Below the pieces are notes generated by a model that did not search any database, was not told the DNA's origin, and was given only the letters and a program-made list of their open reading frames with translations. Shown here piece by piece: positions 9,234 to 17,710 of a stretch of 64,000 bases of DNA; position 1 is the first letter of the stretch; each line of letters begins with the position of its first letter. Source of the stretch: Sphingomonas sp. (GTDB lineage: Bacteria; Pseudomonadota; Alphaproteobacteria; Sphingomonadales; Sphingomonadaceae); contig NZ_JAGHZV010000003.1 in assembly GCF_017745215.1 (NCBI RefSeq), positions 124,001 through 188,000 on the forward strand, in the 5' to 3' direction. The position numbers were made by a program, and so were the translations under genes.

Positions 9234-9446
9234 GTGAAGCGCCGCGAGCGAACCCGCCAGTTGATCGAACTCGGCGGCCTGATCGCCAAGGCGGAACTCG
9301 TCGAACTCACCGGCGACGATCGCGCGGTGATCCTTGGACTGCTGGTCGAAGCCGCAGCAACTTTGCGCGGTGAGGATCGCGAGCGAGCGCTCATGTTGTG
9401 GCGACGGCGCGGACATCGCGCGTTCGAACAATCTTCCGGGGATTAA
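9234..9446 (+). CDS. traD: TraD-like conjugal transfer protein
   Basis: This 70-residue protein has the conserved core RRERTRQLIELGGLIAKAEL and a C-terminal ALMLWRRRGHRAFE. Both are typical of the small Ti-type TraD (not the coupling protein of F). It follows the traC-like gene by 19 bases from the GTG used here. The same frame stays open upstream through the end of the traC-like gene and reads AALTRTIAARHRLQAR. I see no ATG, GTG or TTG there. The true N-terminus may therefore be longer through a frameshift or a non-standard start. Confidence 0.7.
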   Translation: MKRRERTRQLIELGGLIAKAELVELTGDDRAVILGLLVEAAATLRGEDRERALMLWRRRGHRAFEQSSGD

Positions 9447-9557
9447 CCTATCTCTCCGGTTGATTTTCTAACGCGCGCGCGACATGCCCAAATCAACGGG
9501 GGGATAGTCGAGGTTTGGCGTCATAGACGCTGCCAACAATTCCAACCGGAGCTCCCC

Positions 9558-10055
9558 ATGTCTGATGAAAACACTTTGAACCCTGTCGAGCTGGCGACAG
9601 AACTAACGATCGCCTGGCTCGGCAATCAGAACAACCGCGTCGCCGCCGAAGATGTGCCAGCGTTCCTGCGCACGATGCACGCCACGATCTCCGAATTGGC
9701 GGGCAACACGTCGGCGCCTGCGGAAGCCGCCGACGAGCCGGCGAGCGAGCAGGAATTCGTTCCCGCAGTGACGGTGCGCAAGTCGCTCGCGTCGAAGGAC
9801 CACATCATCTCGATGATCGACGGCAAGCCGTACAAGATGCTGCGCCGGCACTTGTCGGGGCAAGGCCTCACCGCCGAGCAATATCGCGAGCGCTACAATC
9901 TCAAGCCCCACTATCCGATGGTCGCCGAAAATTACTCGGCGGCGCGCCGTGAGATGGCGAAGAAGATCGGGCTCGGACAAAAGGGCCGCGCCGCCAAGGC
10001 GAAAGTCGTGGTGACCGAGATCGCCGCGCCGCGGCGCCGCGCCAAAGCTGCCTGA
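9558..10055 (+). CDS. MucR/Ros family transcriptional regulator
   Basis: This 165-residue protein has the MucR C-terminal block: KPYKMLRRHLSGQGLTAEQYRERYNL, then YPMVAENYSAARREMAKKIGLG. These proteins bind AT-rich DNA and often silence transfer or surface genes in alphaproteobacteria. The usual zinc ligands before KMLRRHL are replaced (ASKDHIISMIDGKP has no cysteine), so metal binding is doubtful. A basic tail (RRRAKAA) ends the protein. The ATG is preceded by CCGGAGCTCCCC with a GGAG ribosome site. It probably regulates the transfer genes beside it. Confidence 0.85.
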   Translation: MSDENTLNPVELATELTIAWLGNQNNRVAAEDVPAFLRTMHATISELAGNTSAPAEAADEPASEQEFVPAVTVRKSLASKDHIISMIDGKPYKMLRRHLSGQGLTAEQYRERYNLKPHYPMVAENYSAARREMAKKIGLGQKGRAAKAKVVVTEIAAPRRRAKAA

Positions 10056-10063
10056 GACTGCGA

Positions 10064-10089
10064 GCGCCGCGCGAACAGTCGCGCGGCGC
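10064..10089. terminator. Strong hairpin after the MucR gene
   Basis: A perfect 11-bp GC-rich stem (GCGCCGCGCGA / TCGCGCGGCGC) with an ACAG loop begins 8 bases after the mucR stop. Only TTGTCC follows rather than a U-run, so it is either a weak intrinsic terminator or an mRNA 3' protective stem. Confidence 0.6.
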
Positions 10090-10231
10090 TTGTCCGCTAT
10101 TGGGACTTTGCCGTCCGACCGCTTTGCGTCGGCGCCGCCATGAAAGCGGACACAGGTGAGGCTGCAACATTATCGGCAATAGGGTTGCGCGACTTTCTCG
10201 TTCCGCCGGGGCCGGCTACACCCCTATATGA

Positions 10232-10999
10232 TTACGAGAGCGTGGCGAGGGACGGGAAAACGTCCACTGAATAGTGCTTGCTAATCCCGGATTCTGTTTC
10301 CAATTGCAGCGCACCCTCAGGATCAATCCCGCGATAGACACCTTCGACAGGCGTCGTTCCCGGCACGCGATCAACTATAGAGATGCGGCTATTTAATAGA
10401 TAAGATTCGGCATGATAGCGTTCTCGCACGCTCTCAAAGCCCTTTTCAAGCCATGAGGCGATCTCAGAAAGGATCGCCGCGCCGAGTTGGGTGACAATTT
10501 CGCGGCAATCAGGTAACTCGTGCACTACCTCAGAAAGTGCTGTCGGTGGGAACACGGCGTCCGCCAACCTCGGTGACCATCCAACGTTGACTCCGATTCC
10601 AGCCGCGAGAATGGCTCTTCCATTTAGCCAACCAACTTCGTGAAGTGCGCCTGAGACCTTCTTTCCGTCTATCAGCACATCATTAGGCCACTTCAACGTA
10701 ACCCGGCTTCCTAGCCCCGTCATTTCACGAATTGTCCTACTTGTAGCCAAAGCTAAAGGATAGACGACTAGGAAAGCCTCTCGTCGTGCATCCAGCACCG
10801 GGAGCAAGTACGTCACGTGGACGTTGCCACTATGGGACGCCCAAACCCGTTCACGCGATCCGCGCCCATTGGTTTGACTCGTGGCAGAGATTGCGAGAGG
10901 GCGATCAACCTCACCGCGAGCTATCTTTCGCAATGCCTCACTATTGGTAGAGTCGATTTCCTCCCAATGTTCCAACGAGAAGGATCGAAGGTCAAACAT
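10232..10999 (-). CDS. Stand-alone biotin protein ligase with altered biotinyl-AMP loop
   Basis: This 255-residue ligase has the catalytic and C-terminal domains of BirA but no N-terminal DNA-binding domain. Conserved blocks are DSTNSEAL (residues 16-23), TLKWPNDVLIDGKKVSGALHE (with K103 and K114, the latter matching BirA Lys183) and GIGVNVGW. The biotinyl-AMP loop reads QTNGRGSRERVW, where BirA has QQAGRGRRGRKW. Arg118 of BirA thus corresponds to Ser48 and Gly120 to Glu50. In BirA, loss of Arg118 weakens retention of biotinyl-AMP and makes labelling promiscuous. The gene is AT-richer than its neighbours and divergent, by 79 bp, from an avidin gene. Ligase family is certain; promiscuity is inferred. 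Confidence 0.92.
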   Translation of the reverse strand: MFDLRSFSLEHWEEIDSTNSEALRKIARGEVDRPLAISATSQTNGRGSRERVWASHSGNVHVTYLLPVLDARREAFLVVYPLALATSRTIREMTGLGSRVTLKWPNDVLIDGKKVSGALHEVGWLNGRAILAAGIGVNVGWSPRLADAVFPPTALSEVVHELPDCREIVTQLGAAILSEIASWLEKGFESVRERYHAESYLLNSRISIVDRVPGTTPVEGVYRGIDPEGALQLETESGISKHYSVDVFPSLATLS

Positions 11000-11017
11000 T
11001 GGCTGTATCTCCCAATC

Positions 11018-11040
11018 GCAATTGAGGCCGTAGCAATTGC
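11018..11040. promoter_or_regulatory. Repeated GCAATTG in the ligase/avidin intergenic region
   Basis: GCAATTG occurs at 11018-11024 and again within the palindrome GCAATTGC at 11033-11040, with starts 15 bp apart. The 79-bp divergent region holds both promoters, so a shared operator is plausible. It does not resemble the BirA or BioR operator patterns I know. Confidence 0.35.
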
Positions 11041-11078
11041 ATGGTAATGGCGTCAGTGAATTTTACGGGGAAGCGATC

Positions 11079-11552
11079 ATGGGCACTTTAGCTGACGAGA
11101 AAAAGCGTTGGAAGGGTACATGGCAGAACTCGCGTAAGTCCGTTCTGAGGATAAAGGATATAGTTCAGGAGGTTATCGGGGGAGGTTCTGGAACTCCGCA
11201 CTTTCGCGTGACTGGTACCTACCAAACGGCGAAGGGGTCTGTTCCCCAGAAGGAGAAATTTCCGGTTTCGGGTTACGTAACTGACGATCAAATCGTCTTC
11301 TCTGCAAGTTTTCGGTACGTTGAGCCAGGCGGAGATGATGACGACAATCATTCCATGACGGCTTGGGCGGGCCAGATTCTACCCTTGCCCGAGGATCCCG
11401 ATAAGCAGGGACTGCAAACACTTTGGCACTTGGTTCCTTCTATGAAGGAAGGCGATTATGAAGAGCAATATGGGTGGGTAATCGCATGGGCAGGCGAGGA
11501 TAGGTTCCTGAAACTCTCTAATGATCCTGATTTTGAGATTCCTGAAGTATGA
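11079..11552 (+). CDS. Cytoplasmic avidin/streptavidin-like protein
   Basis: This 157-residue protein follows the avidin pattern from end to end: GTWQNSRKS, VTGTYQT, an FPVSGYV strand, HSMTAWAGQI, LQTLWHLV, YGWVIAWAGEDRF. Biotin contacts of streptavidin map as N23=N17, S27=S21, Y43=Y48, S45=T50, S88=S92, T90=T94, W92=W96, W108=W116, W120=W133 and D128=D141. Only W79 is replaced, by Phe74 or Phe78. There is no signal peptide, whereas known avidins are mostly secreted. I chose the ATG at 11079 because ACGGGGAAG lies just upstream and the fold begins 10 residues in. Its divergent neighbour is a biotin ligase. It should bind biotin or biotinylated protein inside the cell. Confidence 0.9.
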   Translation: MGTLADEKKRWKGTWQNSRKSVLRIKDIVQEVIGGGSGTPHFRVTGTYQTAKGSVPQKEKFPVSGYVTDDQIVFSASFRYVEPGGDDDDNHSMTAWAGQILPLPEDPDKQGLQTLWHLVPSMKEGDYEEQYGWVIAWAGEDRFLKLSNDPDFEIPEV

Positions 11553-11632
11553 GCCCTTTCGCTAAGGGATTAGGATCGAGTTAGATATCAAGGCCAATGA
11601 CGCATAAACTATTGAAGTTGCATGGTTTAGCG

Positions 11633-11659
11633 TGCAACAAAATTGCCGATTCTGTTGCA
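11633..11659. repeat. Inverted repeat 3' of the avidin gene
   Basis: TGCAACA and TGTTGCA form a perfect 7-bp inverted repeat around a 13-base AT-rich spacer. It lies in the 182-bp gap between the convergent avidin and NT-HEPN genes. The stem is short; it may be a bidirectional terminator or a protein site. Nothing else is evident in this gap. Confidence 0.35.
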
Positions 11660-11734
11660 ATGGCGGCTTCCAGGCGGCCACCGGTCGGTCATAAACGGCG
11701 TTGATTGGGTCGAGACCAGCCAGCATGGAAACGG

Positions 11735-12634
11735 TCAGGTTTCGGTAAGCCGCCGATCGCAGACGGATTTCACCAGCGCCTGAAGCTCGGCGACGCGCTC
11801 GCCCAGCCAGCGCAGCTCCTCATCGCTGATTTCATAATGCGGGGAGTATCTCGCATTGACATAAGCTTGCCTCAGCAACTCGAAGCGGCGTCGACTGAAC
11901 TTATCGGCGCGCGGCCACGCCGCGATCAGTTCAGGTGCAACCTCTTCGGCGTGCGAGCGAAGGAAGTTCAGCTTGTGAGACTTCGGGCTGTATAGCTTAA
12001 GCACCAAGAGAGCGCAGTGATAGAAGCGCTCGGCGGCCTGATGAAGCTGAAATGCCGCCTCTTTCGATCGTTCCTGTGAAGCGGCGTATTGCGCCGTGTC
12101 CAGAAAGCCTGCCGCGCTCGCAAACCACTGATCAAAGTGTTTTTGCGCCTCCGCGAGCGCTTCTGCGGGCGGCAGCACACGCGGTGTTGCCAGCTCGAAT
12201 CCCTCGGCTTCGTACAACGCGATCCCTTGTCGGGCGATATCAACGAAGAATGGCCGCCCATTCGTGAGTTGGTCGTTCACGTCCGAATAGTCGTGGACGA
12301 TGAAATTGACCGGCGCGCTGAGCGCGTCGTTGATGGTGGCATCGCGCATCAACCGGTCGTCGGCCTTGCCCCAATATTCGACCGGGTCGGTGAGCTTGGC
12401 GTCGTTGACGACAACGAGGATATCGTAGTCGGATTTGTAGCCACCGATCGGATCGTCCACCCAATCGCCACGCGCATAGCTGCCGTAGAGGATGACCTTG
12501 AGGATGCGCCCGCGCTTCTTCCATGGTTGCGTCGCGAGGCCGATCTCGCGCTCGAACTCCTCGAACAACGCGCGCACGACGTGCTGCAATTCGTGCTGCT
12601 TCGATGACGGCAGATGGTCGAGGTCGGTCTTCAT
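11735..12634 (-). CDS. Nucleotidyltransferase-HEPN fusion protein
   Basis: The N-terminal domain is a minimal nucleotidyltransferase with GSYARGDWVDD and, after a short insert, SDYDILVVV (about residues 50-75). The C-terminal domain (about 160-285) is HEPN, with KEAAFQLHQAAERFYHCALLV and the motif NARYSPHYEI. Separate MNT and HEPN proteins form toxin-antitoxin pairs in which the transferase adenylylates the HEPN RNase; here both are on one chain. The Ser-Asp-x-Asp metal site is intact. Such fusions are common accessory genes near parB in sphingomonad elements. RNase activity of this one is not established. Confidence 0.85.
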   Translation of the reverse strand: MKTDLDHLPSSKQHELQHVVRALFEEFEREIGLATQPWKKRGRILKVILYGSYARGDWVDDPIGGYKSDYDILVVVNDAKLTDPVEYWGKADDRLMRDATINDALSAPVNFIVHDYSDVNDQLTNGRPFFVDIARQGIALYEAEGFELATPRVLPPAEALAEAQKHFDQWFASAAGFLDTAQYAASQERSKEAAFQLHQAAERFYHCALLVLKLYSPKSHKLNFLRSHAEEVAPELIAAWPRADKFSRRRFELLRQAYVNARYSPHYEISDEELRWLGERVAELQALVKSVCDRRLTET

Positions 12635-12703
12635 GATGCCACTCCTAACCGGCGCGGGGACAAGCGCAAATCCTCGCCGGGCCGAAGTCCGGCGAGGTCA
12701 GGG

Positions 12704-12928
12704 TCAGCGGCGCCACCAGCGGCGCCGCGTCATGATGCGGTTCATGTTGTAGAGCGCATCGGCCAGGTGCCGCTCGACCTGAGCGACGGTCAGGTCGAGC
12801 CGCTCGCCGATCTGATGATAGTCGAGCCCTTCCTGTGAACTCATCAACAGAACCTCGCGCTGGATGCGCCGGAGCTTGCGGATCGCACGTGCCGCGCGAC
12901 GCAGCTCCTTGGGATCAAAGTCGGTCAT
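12704..12928 (-). CDS. Small sigma-region-4-like HTH protein
   Basis: This 74-residue protein matches sigma-70 region 4: KLRRIQREVLLMSSQEGLDYHQIGERLDLTVAQVERHLADAL. It has no region 2, so it cannot act as a normal sigma factor alone. The ATG at 12928 is preceded by GGGAGAATTC, a good ribosome site, which favours it over the longer frame. It lies 49 bases downstream of the parB-like gene in the same direction and is probably co-transcribed. A DNA-binding or anti-sigma-like regulator of the element is the likely role. Confidence 0.7.
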   Translation of the reverse strand: MTDFDPKELRRAARAIRKLRRIQREVLLMSSQEGLDYHQIGERLDLTVAQVERHLADALYNMNRIMTRRRWWRR

Positions 12929-12977
12929 AGGAATTCTCCCGATGGGCCGGCGGCGGAGAACCGCCGCCGGCATGGGA

Positions 12978-14711
12978 TCAGGCCGCGTGACGCAGCGGTT
13001 CGGGCTCGGGAAAGGCGGCCAGTTCGGCGATGGTCGCCGCCCGGCTCACGGTCGCGACACCGCCGCGCTCGGTGTAAGCGGCTGGCGGGAACGCCATCCA
13101 CTTGGGCACCCAGCTTGTCACCTTGGCGCGTCCGTTTTCGCCGGTGAGGCAATCGCGCACGATCTTGCGCTTGACCTTGCCGGTCGCCGCCTCGTTCGCC
13201 TCGGCGACACTCTCGCCCGCCACGTCCGCCAGCACATGGTGCAGCACCTCGCGGTCGCGGATCATGTCGAGCAACGCGTCGTCGCCCTGCCAGACCTTTG
13301 CCATGTCGGTGCCGAGCATCGGCCCCAGCAGTTCGATCAGCGTGCTGCCCGCCTCGAGCGTCTCGCCGATCACGACCGCCGCCACCTCCAGCACCTGCGC
13401 GTCGCTGAGTGGGAGCAGCCGGACGAATAGCCCCGCCACGCCGTGCTCACCGTCATAGCCGCCGGTCACCGTGGGGGCCTCGGGATCGAACCCGAGCACT
13501 GCCAGCGCCGCCCGCCGCTTCTCGTCGAACACGGCTTCGGACGTGCTGCCCTCGACGCTCTCGGCAATCGCATCACTAGCGGCACGCTGTGCCTCGATCC
13601 GCACATTCCACAACGACGAACCCGCGATGGCGTGCGCCACCATCAGCCGCAGCGTGAGCGCCGGGCTGCCCGCAAGGTCCGCCCGCACCGCCGCGTGCCG
13701 GTGCAGGTCGACATAGTTCTGGATCGGGTTGCTGACCTCGGGCCGAACCGGCTTCTCAACCGCTTCGCCCCGCCCACACTTCCGCGCCTCCTTGAGCGAG
13801 ACATAGCCCTCATGGATCGCCACGTCGCCGCGCGTTCCGACGCTGATGAACACCTTGCCGCCCTTGCGCTTGGGGCACCGCTCATGCTCCCAGCGGTGGA
13901 ACGCCTCGCCGGTCGGGAACACCACGACCTCGGGCCATCCCGCCTCGCGACAGCTCTCGGCCTTCGCCTCGATGGCAGCCGTCTGCGCAGCCCAGAAGGT
14001 CGCGCTGTCCGCGAAATACCGTTCCTCGCCGAACAGGTCGGAGACGATCTCGCCCTCGTAGTTGGCAAGGTCGAACAGCGCCGCGCTGACCGGGATCGAC
14101 GCGCCGCCGAACAGCCATGCCTTGAGCTGATGGCCGGTCGGGCAATACACTTCCGGATCGTCCAGCAACGCCAGCCATTCGCGCTGCCGTGCCTTGGAGG
14201 CGAGGGTCAGATGCCGCACGGTCGCGACATCGATGTCACCCTTTCTGTACAGGCCCCGGATGCGGGGCAGCAGATTGCCCAGCGCCAGCGTCCGCTTCAC
14301 CTGCAGCTCGGTAAGCCCGAAGGTCAGCGCGATGTCCTCGGGCGACCGTCCTTCGCGGACCAGCCGCGTGAACGTCTCCCAAAGGGTGACTTCGTCAGGG
14401 TCCAGCCGCGCGACGTTCTCGATCAGCGAGGCTTCGAGCGCCGCCGCGTCGTCGCCCGCTGCCATGATCGCGCAGGGGAGCGAGTCCTCCCCGCCGCCTT
14501 CCTCCGCAATGGCCAGCGCAGCATGATAGCGCCGCTTGCCCGCCACGATCTCGAACCGGTCCTCGGCTTCCGCAGGCCGCACGATCAGCGGCACCAGCAC
14601 CCCCCGCGCCCGGATCGACGGCAGGATATTGGCAATGTCCGCCGCGCCCTTCGCCCGCATGTTGGCAGCGGAGACGGTCAGGTTGGCGATGTCGATGTGC
14701 TTGAGTTCCAT
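12978..14711 (-). CDS. ParB/RepB/Spo0J-family partition-like protein
   Basis: The N-terminal ParB domain (residues 1-120) has RAKGAADIANILPSIRARG, IVAGKRRYHAAL and SLIENVARLDPDEVTLWETF. An HTH (SPEDIALTFGLTELQVKRTLAL) follows. The remaining 400 residues are a long helical extension typical of the 550-700-residue ParB-like proteins of sphingomonad integrative elements. No ParA is adjacent. The family includes CTP-dependent DNA clamps; in mobile elements these proteins stabilise or regulate excised forms. It starts at ATG and the ORF is intact. Confidence 0.85.
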   Translation of the reverse strand: MELKHIDIANLTVSAANMRAKGAADIANILPSIRARGVLVPLIVRPAEAEDRFEIVAGKRRYHAALAIAEEGGGEDSLPCAIMAAGDDAAALEASLIENVARLDPDEVTLWETFTRLVREGRSPEDIALTFGLTELQVKRTLALGNLLPRIRGLYRKGDIDVATVRHLTLASKARQREWLALLDDPEVYCPTGHQLKAWLFGGASIPVSAALFDLANYEGEIVSDLFGEERYFADSATFWAAQTAAIEAKAESCREAGWPEVVVFPTGEAFHRWEHERCPKRKGGKVFISVGTRGDVAIHEGYVSLKEARKCGRGEAVEKPVRPEVSNPIQNYVDLHRHAAVRADLAGSPALTLRLMVAHAIAGSSLWNVRIEAQRAASDAIAESVEGSTSEAVFDEKRRAALAVLGFDPEAPTVTGGYDGEHGVAGLFVRLLPLSDAQVLEVAAVVIGETLEAGSTLIELLGPMLGTDMAKVWQGDDALLDMIRDREVLHHVLADVAGESVAEANEAATGKVKRKIVRDCLTGENGRAKVTSWVPKWMAFPPAAYTERGGVATVSRAATIAELAAFPEPEPLRHAA

Positions 14712-15456
14712 GCTTCTACTCCTTCAAAACCACCGCAACCGGCGCCGGAATGGCGGGGTGGGCGGCAGGAGCGGATCGGAAGTCCCGCCGGCAGAGGCGG
14801 GCCGCACCCGAAGGGCCGAAACGAAGAGGAGGACCTGGGCGAAGCCCAGGTTGCGGCACGCCGCGGCGGGACTAGAGGGTAGCGACGCCCACCCCGCCAG
14901 ATCGAAGCCGGAGGCCAACGCCACCGCGCCCAGGCGCGGTGACCGCAGCCACTCAGCGCGCAGCGCTGCCGGGCTCGCAAAGCCCAACGAACACGCACTC
15001 TCGAATCCGGCCGGCCGTCGTGGCGGCGTGCGCGCGCAACTGTGGGCCAGCGGCCGCCGTGCCCTCCGGCCGGATCGAGTGTGCCACGCGGAAAACAAAG
15101 GCACCGCGACCTCTGGCGGGTTCGCAAGATCCCGCCAGTGTGCGCTCAAATGGTCCCCGCGTTCCGCTGGCCGGTGCCAGCCGGCTAACGCGTCATGTGA
15201 TCGAAACCGGCATCGGACGAGACGCCGAAGAGCGACTCGGCGCCGCGATACGCGGCGTGAGAGCGCGGTCACGCGCAGCGTGAGACGCCATGGGACTTCG
15301 CGCTTGATTACAGCAACCTACGCTGGGGTACCCTTATCGCGCCTAACACCGCCAATGCCCCTATGTGCCCCGGAGAGGGTCTTTTCACTCGCCGACTTCG
15401 GTCTCACCTTTGCCGAGGGAGCATCACCCAAGCGTACTCAGTTCAAGGTGATACCA
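14712..15456. other. Long region without a convincing gene
   Basis: About 745 bp separate the divergent parB-like and alpA-like genes. Frames are open on both strands only because the DNA is GC-rich. Their translations are Arg/Ala/Gly-rich with no recognisable motif. The promoters of both neighbours must be here. I see no clear RNA gene. Confidence 0.5.
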
Positions 15457-15666
15457 ATGCAGACCGACACCCCCGACCGCATCCTTCGCATCAAAACCGT
15501 CCTTGCTCGAACTGGCCTCAGCCGATCGACCCTATATCGAAAGATGGGCAGCGGCACGTTTCCGCGGAGCATCAAGATCAGCACACGCTGCGCCGGCTGG
15601 CGGGAATCCGCCGTAGCCGAATGGATGAAGAACCCAATGTTCTACGACACCGAGCCCGAGGCCTAA
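15457..15666 (+). CDS. AlpA-family excisionase/transcription regulator
   Basis: This 69-residue protein contains the AlpA winged-helix pattern RIKTVLARTGLSRSTLYRKMGSGTFP followed by a wing (SIKISTRCAGWRESAVAEWM). AlpA proteins control integrase expression or act as excisionases. A 50-residue-plus upstream extension of the same frame is open but has no homology. I used the ATG at 15457, which has AAGGTG ahead of it. It is divergent from parB and probably governs excision of the left element. Confidence 0.85.
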   Translation: MQTDTPDRILRIKTVLARTGLSRSTLYRKMGSGTFPRSIKISTRCAGWRESAVAEWMKNPMFYDTEPEA

Positions 15667-15952
15667 ACTCGCTGATCCAATGCGATCTAAGTGAACGCAG
15701 TACGATAGGTAGGGTTAAGCACGACCTGGCTCTTTGCAATGTGACACATACTAGCCTTGGTTCTACCGACCGCCAGATCGTCCTACGCCTCGCGCCACTC
15801 AACCCGGCCCTGCGGACTCCGGAAATCGAAGGAGCGACTGCCCTCAGCCAAGACTGCGCACACAATAAAAGAGATCGGTTTGCATTGTCCTCTCTAGCGG
15901 ACATTGCCATCATCAGATTTTGCATCCACACTGTGCGCCGCTTGATTGTCGG

Positions 15953-17710
15953 ATGAAGTCTGCAATGGCGGCTGAGGCGGGTTCTCTCCAAACAGATGAT
16001 CCACAGGGAGATCTGACGTCCCCGTTTATCGGGCTCTCTAGCGCGGACGCGCTCTCAGATGAGCAAATCCTACGCATCATCTTGAAGGTAATCGCAAATT
16101 ACACCCACGCGTGTGCCTATCACGCGGAATTTATTCCCCAAGTCGGCCCGCAACAAGGGGAGAGGGTTCCATTAACCGCTGGCTTCGCGGCGCTACCGCA
16201 TGCAGTCAAAGAGCACATTCTTGAGAAAGTCGACGGGTTCGATTTTGGATCACGACACAAATTGAACCCACATTCGGCCTCCTTCGATAACCTTATTGTC
16301 GTCTCTTCGGAAATCTCCTCAACATATGACATAAATCTCGGAATCGTATTCTTTGTAACTGAGCAGACAAATTCTCATAGATTAATCCGCTATTGGCTAC
16401 GAATATTCGAGTCAATAGTTGCCTTTCGCAAAGAAGCCAACGCTCTTGGATATCACCGGAGATTCTTCCGACTCGATGAGCAAAAGCGAGAACTTCTGGA
16501 TCGTGCGATTGGACATATTGTCCATGGCGCGATTCACCCGCACCAAACCATGATATATGTCCAAGAAAAGGAGGGCACTTTCAGTACCACGTATATATCA
16601 GGTCAGGATTCTACCTCATTTCGGCCGCACCATTCTCCCAGAGGGAATAATAGCCTGACTGATGCTCATGACAATTTACGAATCAACATATTTGGCGCGC
16701 CGGATTTTGATGCAGGAAACTCTGCCGTTCCAACGGGATTGGAATCCTATTCCCGCCACCATGGTTTCCAGTCCGGTATGATTGTACCGGTATATGATCG
16801 GCAACGATGCTATTGTTTGATCGTCTGTCTATTTAAGCGTGAAAACGCAGTGTCATTCATTGAGCTCAATATAGTAAAAAATATGGCTGAGCTTTTGTCT
16901 GACTACTATCGCCTTTGGTATCGAAACCAAGAGATAGAGAGTCAGTTCCAGCAGTCTGGCGAGATATTAAAACAGGTTCGCGAACTTCTTCTCATGGTGG
17001 ATGTTCTACACGATGCCGCGGAAGATATAACGACGGCGCGCGGGCACCTAGGCATGCTAAATCCGCGAATTCAAAGTGAAATAGATACACTTGAGACGTC
17101 CAAATCAATATTAGACAATCTAATTACGGCAACAAAGCATCTAAAATTGTTTTTTAAGCGCAGAAATTACCGTAATGATATAAGACTGTTGGAAGAGGAT
17201 ATAAGTACAGACAAGATCAATATGAAAACTTTGCTTGAAGAGCTAAAATATAAATATCGCGGACATCTCCACAACCATAAAATTTCATTAGAATATACCT
17301 GCCCTCGTGAGCCAGTATTCCAGGGAATAGAAATATACATTCGAAGGGCGATCGATAATGCCATCAAGAACTCGATTGAACAGCTGAGAACTAGAACGCA
17401 TGTTCGAAGAGAAATTCGCATTACCGTCCGCTTTGGTTTGGAGTCCCCTAACGTGCGTGCCGGAGGTGAAATTCGTGGGCGGTTGATGACTGTGGAAGTC
17501 GTCGATAACGGACCCGGCGTTTCGCCAGATTTGCTTTCCTCGGTACGTGAGCGATATGTATCGCACCGCGGGGGTATGGGGCTGGGAGTGCCGATCATGC
17601 AGGGGGCTTGCCAAGGGCATGGAGGTACACTTGAGTTGACCAGTATCTGGGGAAAAGACTTCAAAGCGATTATGACCTTTCGCGAGATTGGTACTGAGGG
17701 GGAAGGATGA
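15953..17710 (+). CDS. GAF-type sensor histidine kinase of an AT-rich operon
   Basis: This 585-residue soluble protein has two halves. The first 330 residues look like GAF-type sensing modules, ending in SGMIVPVYDRQRCYCLIVC. A dimerisation helix follows with LHDAAEDITTARGHL in the place of the H-box. The ATPase lobe has AIDNAIKNSIEQ (N box), VVDNGPGVSPD (G1) and GGMGLGVPIMQGAC (G2). There is no membrane segment. The codon use is AT-rich, unlike the neighbouring transfer genes. Its stop overlaps the next start as ATGA. The likely role is to sense an internal signal and act on the receiver protein. The start is uncertain; ATG at 15965 is possible. Confidence 0.75.
   Translation: MKSAMAAEAGSLQTDDPQGDLTSPFIGLSSADALSDEQILRIILKVIANYTHACAYHAEFIPQVGPQQGERVPLTAGFAALPHAVKEHILEKVDGFDFGSRHKLNPHSASFDNLIVVSSEISSTYDINLGIVFFVTEQTNSHRLIRYWLRIFESIVAFRKEANALGYHRRFFRLDEQKRELLDRAIGHIVHGAIHPHQTMIYVQEKEGTFSTTYISGQDSTSFRPHHSPRGNNSLTDAHDNLRINIFGAPDFDAGNSAVPTGLESYSRHHGFQSGMIVPVYDRQRCYCLIVCLFKRENAVSFIELNIVKNMAELLSDYYRLWYRNQEIESQFQQSGEILKQVRELLLMVDVLHDAAEDITTARGHLGMLNPRIQSEIDTLETSKSILDNLITATKHLKLFFKRRNYRNDIRLLEEDISTDKINMKTLLEELKYKYRGHLHNHKISLEYTCPREPVFQGIEIYIRRAIDNAIKNSIEQLRTRTHVRREIRITVRFGLESPNVRAGGEIRGRLMTVEVVDNGPGVSPDLLSSVRERYVSHRGGMGLGVPIMQGACQGHGGTLELTSIWGKDFKAIMTFREIGTEGEG

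Noticed and set aside
10232..10999. BirA-type biotin repressor
   Set aside because: The protein begins directly with the catalytic domain and has no N-terminal helix-turn-helix.
12704..12928. Full sigma factor
   Set aside because: It has only region 4; there is no region 2 for -10 binding or core contact.
14712..15456. Open frames of 110-180 residues on both strands
   Set aside because: They are Arg/Ala-rich translations of GC-rich DNA with no motif, overlap each other and lack ribosome sites.
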